Origin: Amycolatopsis acidicola
GTDB taxonomy: Bacteria > Actinomycetota > Actinomycetes > Mycobacteriales > Pseudonocardiaceae
Length of the DNA stretch: 51,223 nt
Assembly (NCBI RefSeq): GCF_007713735.2
Contig: NZ_VMNW02000066.1
Span: 1 to 51,223 of the forward strand
Reading direction: 5' to 3'
Made by a program: the position numbers and the translations under genes. Below are positions 51,215 to 51,223 of this stretch, piece by piece. Under the pieces are notes generated by a model. The model was given only the letters and a program-made list of their open reading frames with translations. It was not told where the DNA came from and did no database searches. The stretch's first letter is position 1; every line of letters starts with the position of its first letter.

Positions 51215-51223
51215 CCGCGGGGG

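Overview
The window is high-GC DNA with dense genes, frequent GTG starts and many short or absent 5' leaders. Gene content and order point to an actinobacterium of the Pseudonocardiaceae, most likely Amycolatopsis or a close relative. The supports are a cytochrome bc1-aa3 oxidase gene set, a PimB-type mannosyltransferase, an AdoK-type adenosine kinase, NlpC/P60 and L,D-transpeptidase wall enzymes, F420-type oxidoreductases, and a gene order that broadly follows the Mycobacterium tuberculosis Rv2188c-Rv2218 neighbourhood. The genus is an inference from these features, not the result of a search.

Layout. 0.2-7.5 kb: a DUF2567-type membrane protein, bioD, a SulP transporter fused to a beta-carbonic anhydrase, a cytochrome P450, a uridine-kinase-like protein with a degenerate P-loop, and the pimB-type glycosyltransferase. 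7.5-12.8 kb: an NlpC/P60 hydrolase with a long untranslated upstream region, a 71-residue CxxC protein, a coiled-coil NYN nuclease, a DEDDh exonuclease fused to UvrC-like modules, and a lone Lrp/AsnC ligand-binding domain. 12.9-20.7 kb: the respiratory block (ctaE-qcrC-qcrA-qcrB, then ctaF and ctaC), interrupted by an RraB-like protein, a degenerate receiver domain and trpD. 20.9-28.6 kb: asnB, adoK, a HesB-type Fe-S protein, DUF3043, a broken methyltransferase, an aldo/keto reductase, an IspD-like cytidylyltransferase and cobT. 28.7-38.7 kb: ilvE, two membrane proteins, pepA, lpd, a two-lipoyl-domain E2 gene, an SDR39U1 epimerase, a PAP2 phosphatase and lipB.

From 38.7 to 43.7 kb an accessory block lies between lipB and lipA: an LLM oxidoreductase, a DGPF (YCII) protein coupled to an ECF42-like sigma factor, a TetR regulator with two clear palindromic operators facing a 26-codon upstream ORF and its coupled gene, and an SDR. 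After lipA come a DedA protein, a cutC remnant, a long acyl-CoA dehydrogenase, a patatin, an L,D-transpeptidase lipoprotein and a sirtuin.

Functional links. The Qcr and Cta proteins form the respiratory supercomplex. The lpd and E2 genes together with lipB/lipA make and use lipoate. asnB, NlpC/P60, L,D-transpeptidase and PimB serve the envelope.

The most unusual non-coding structure is at the right edge: a 21-bp repeat array with five units in one orientation meeting five in the other. Other items worth a second look are two decayed genes with apparently foreign filler sequence, a terminator whose left arm has been tandemly duplicated, a dispersed repeat of about 45 bp present three times, and an unusually large set of apparently leaderless genes. 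I saw no tRNA, rRNA, CRISPR array, insertion sequence or prophage.
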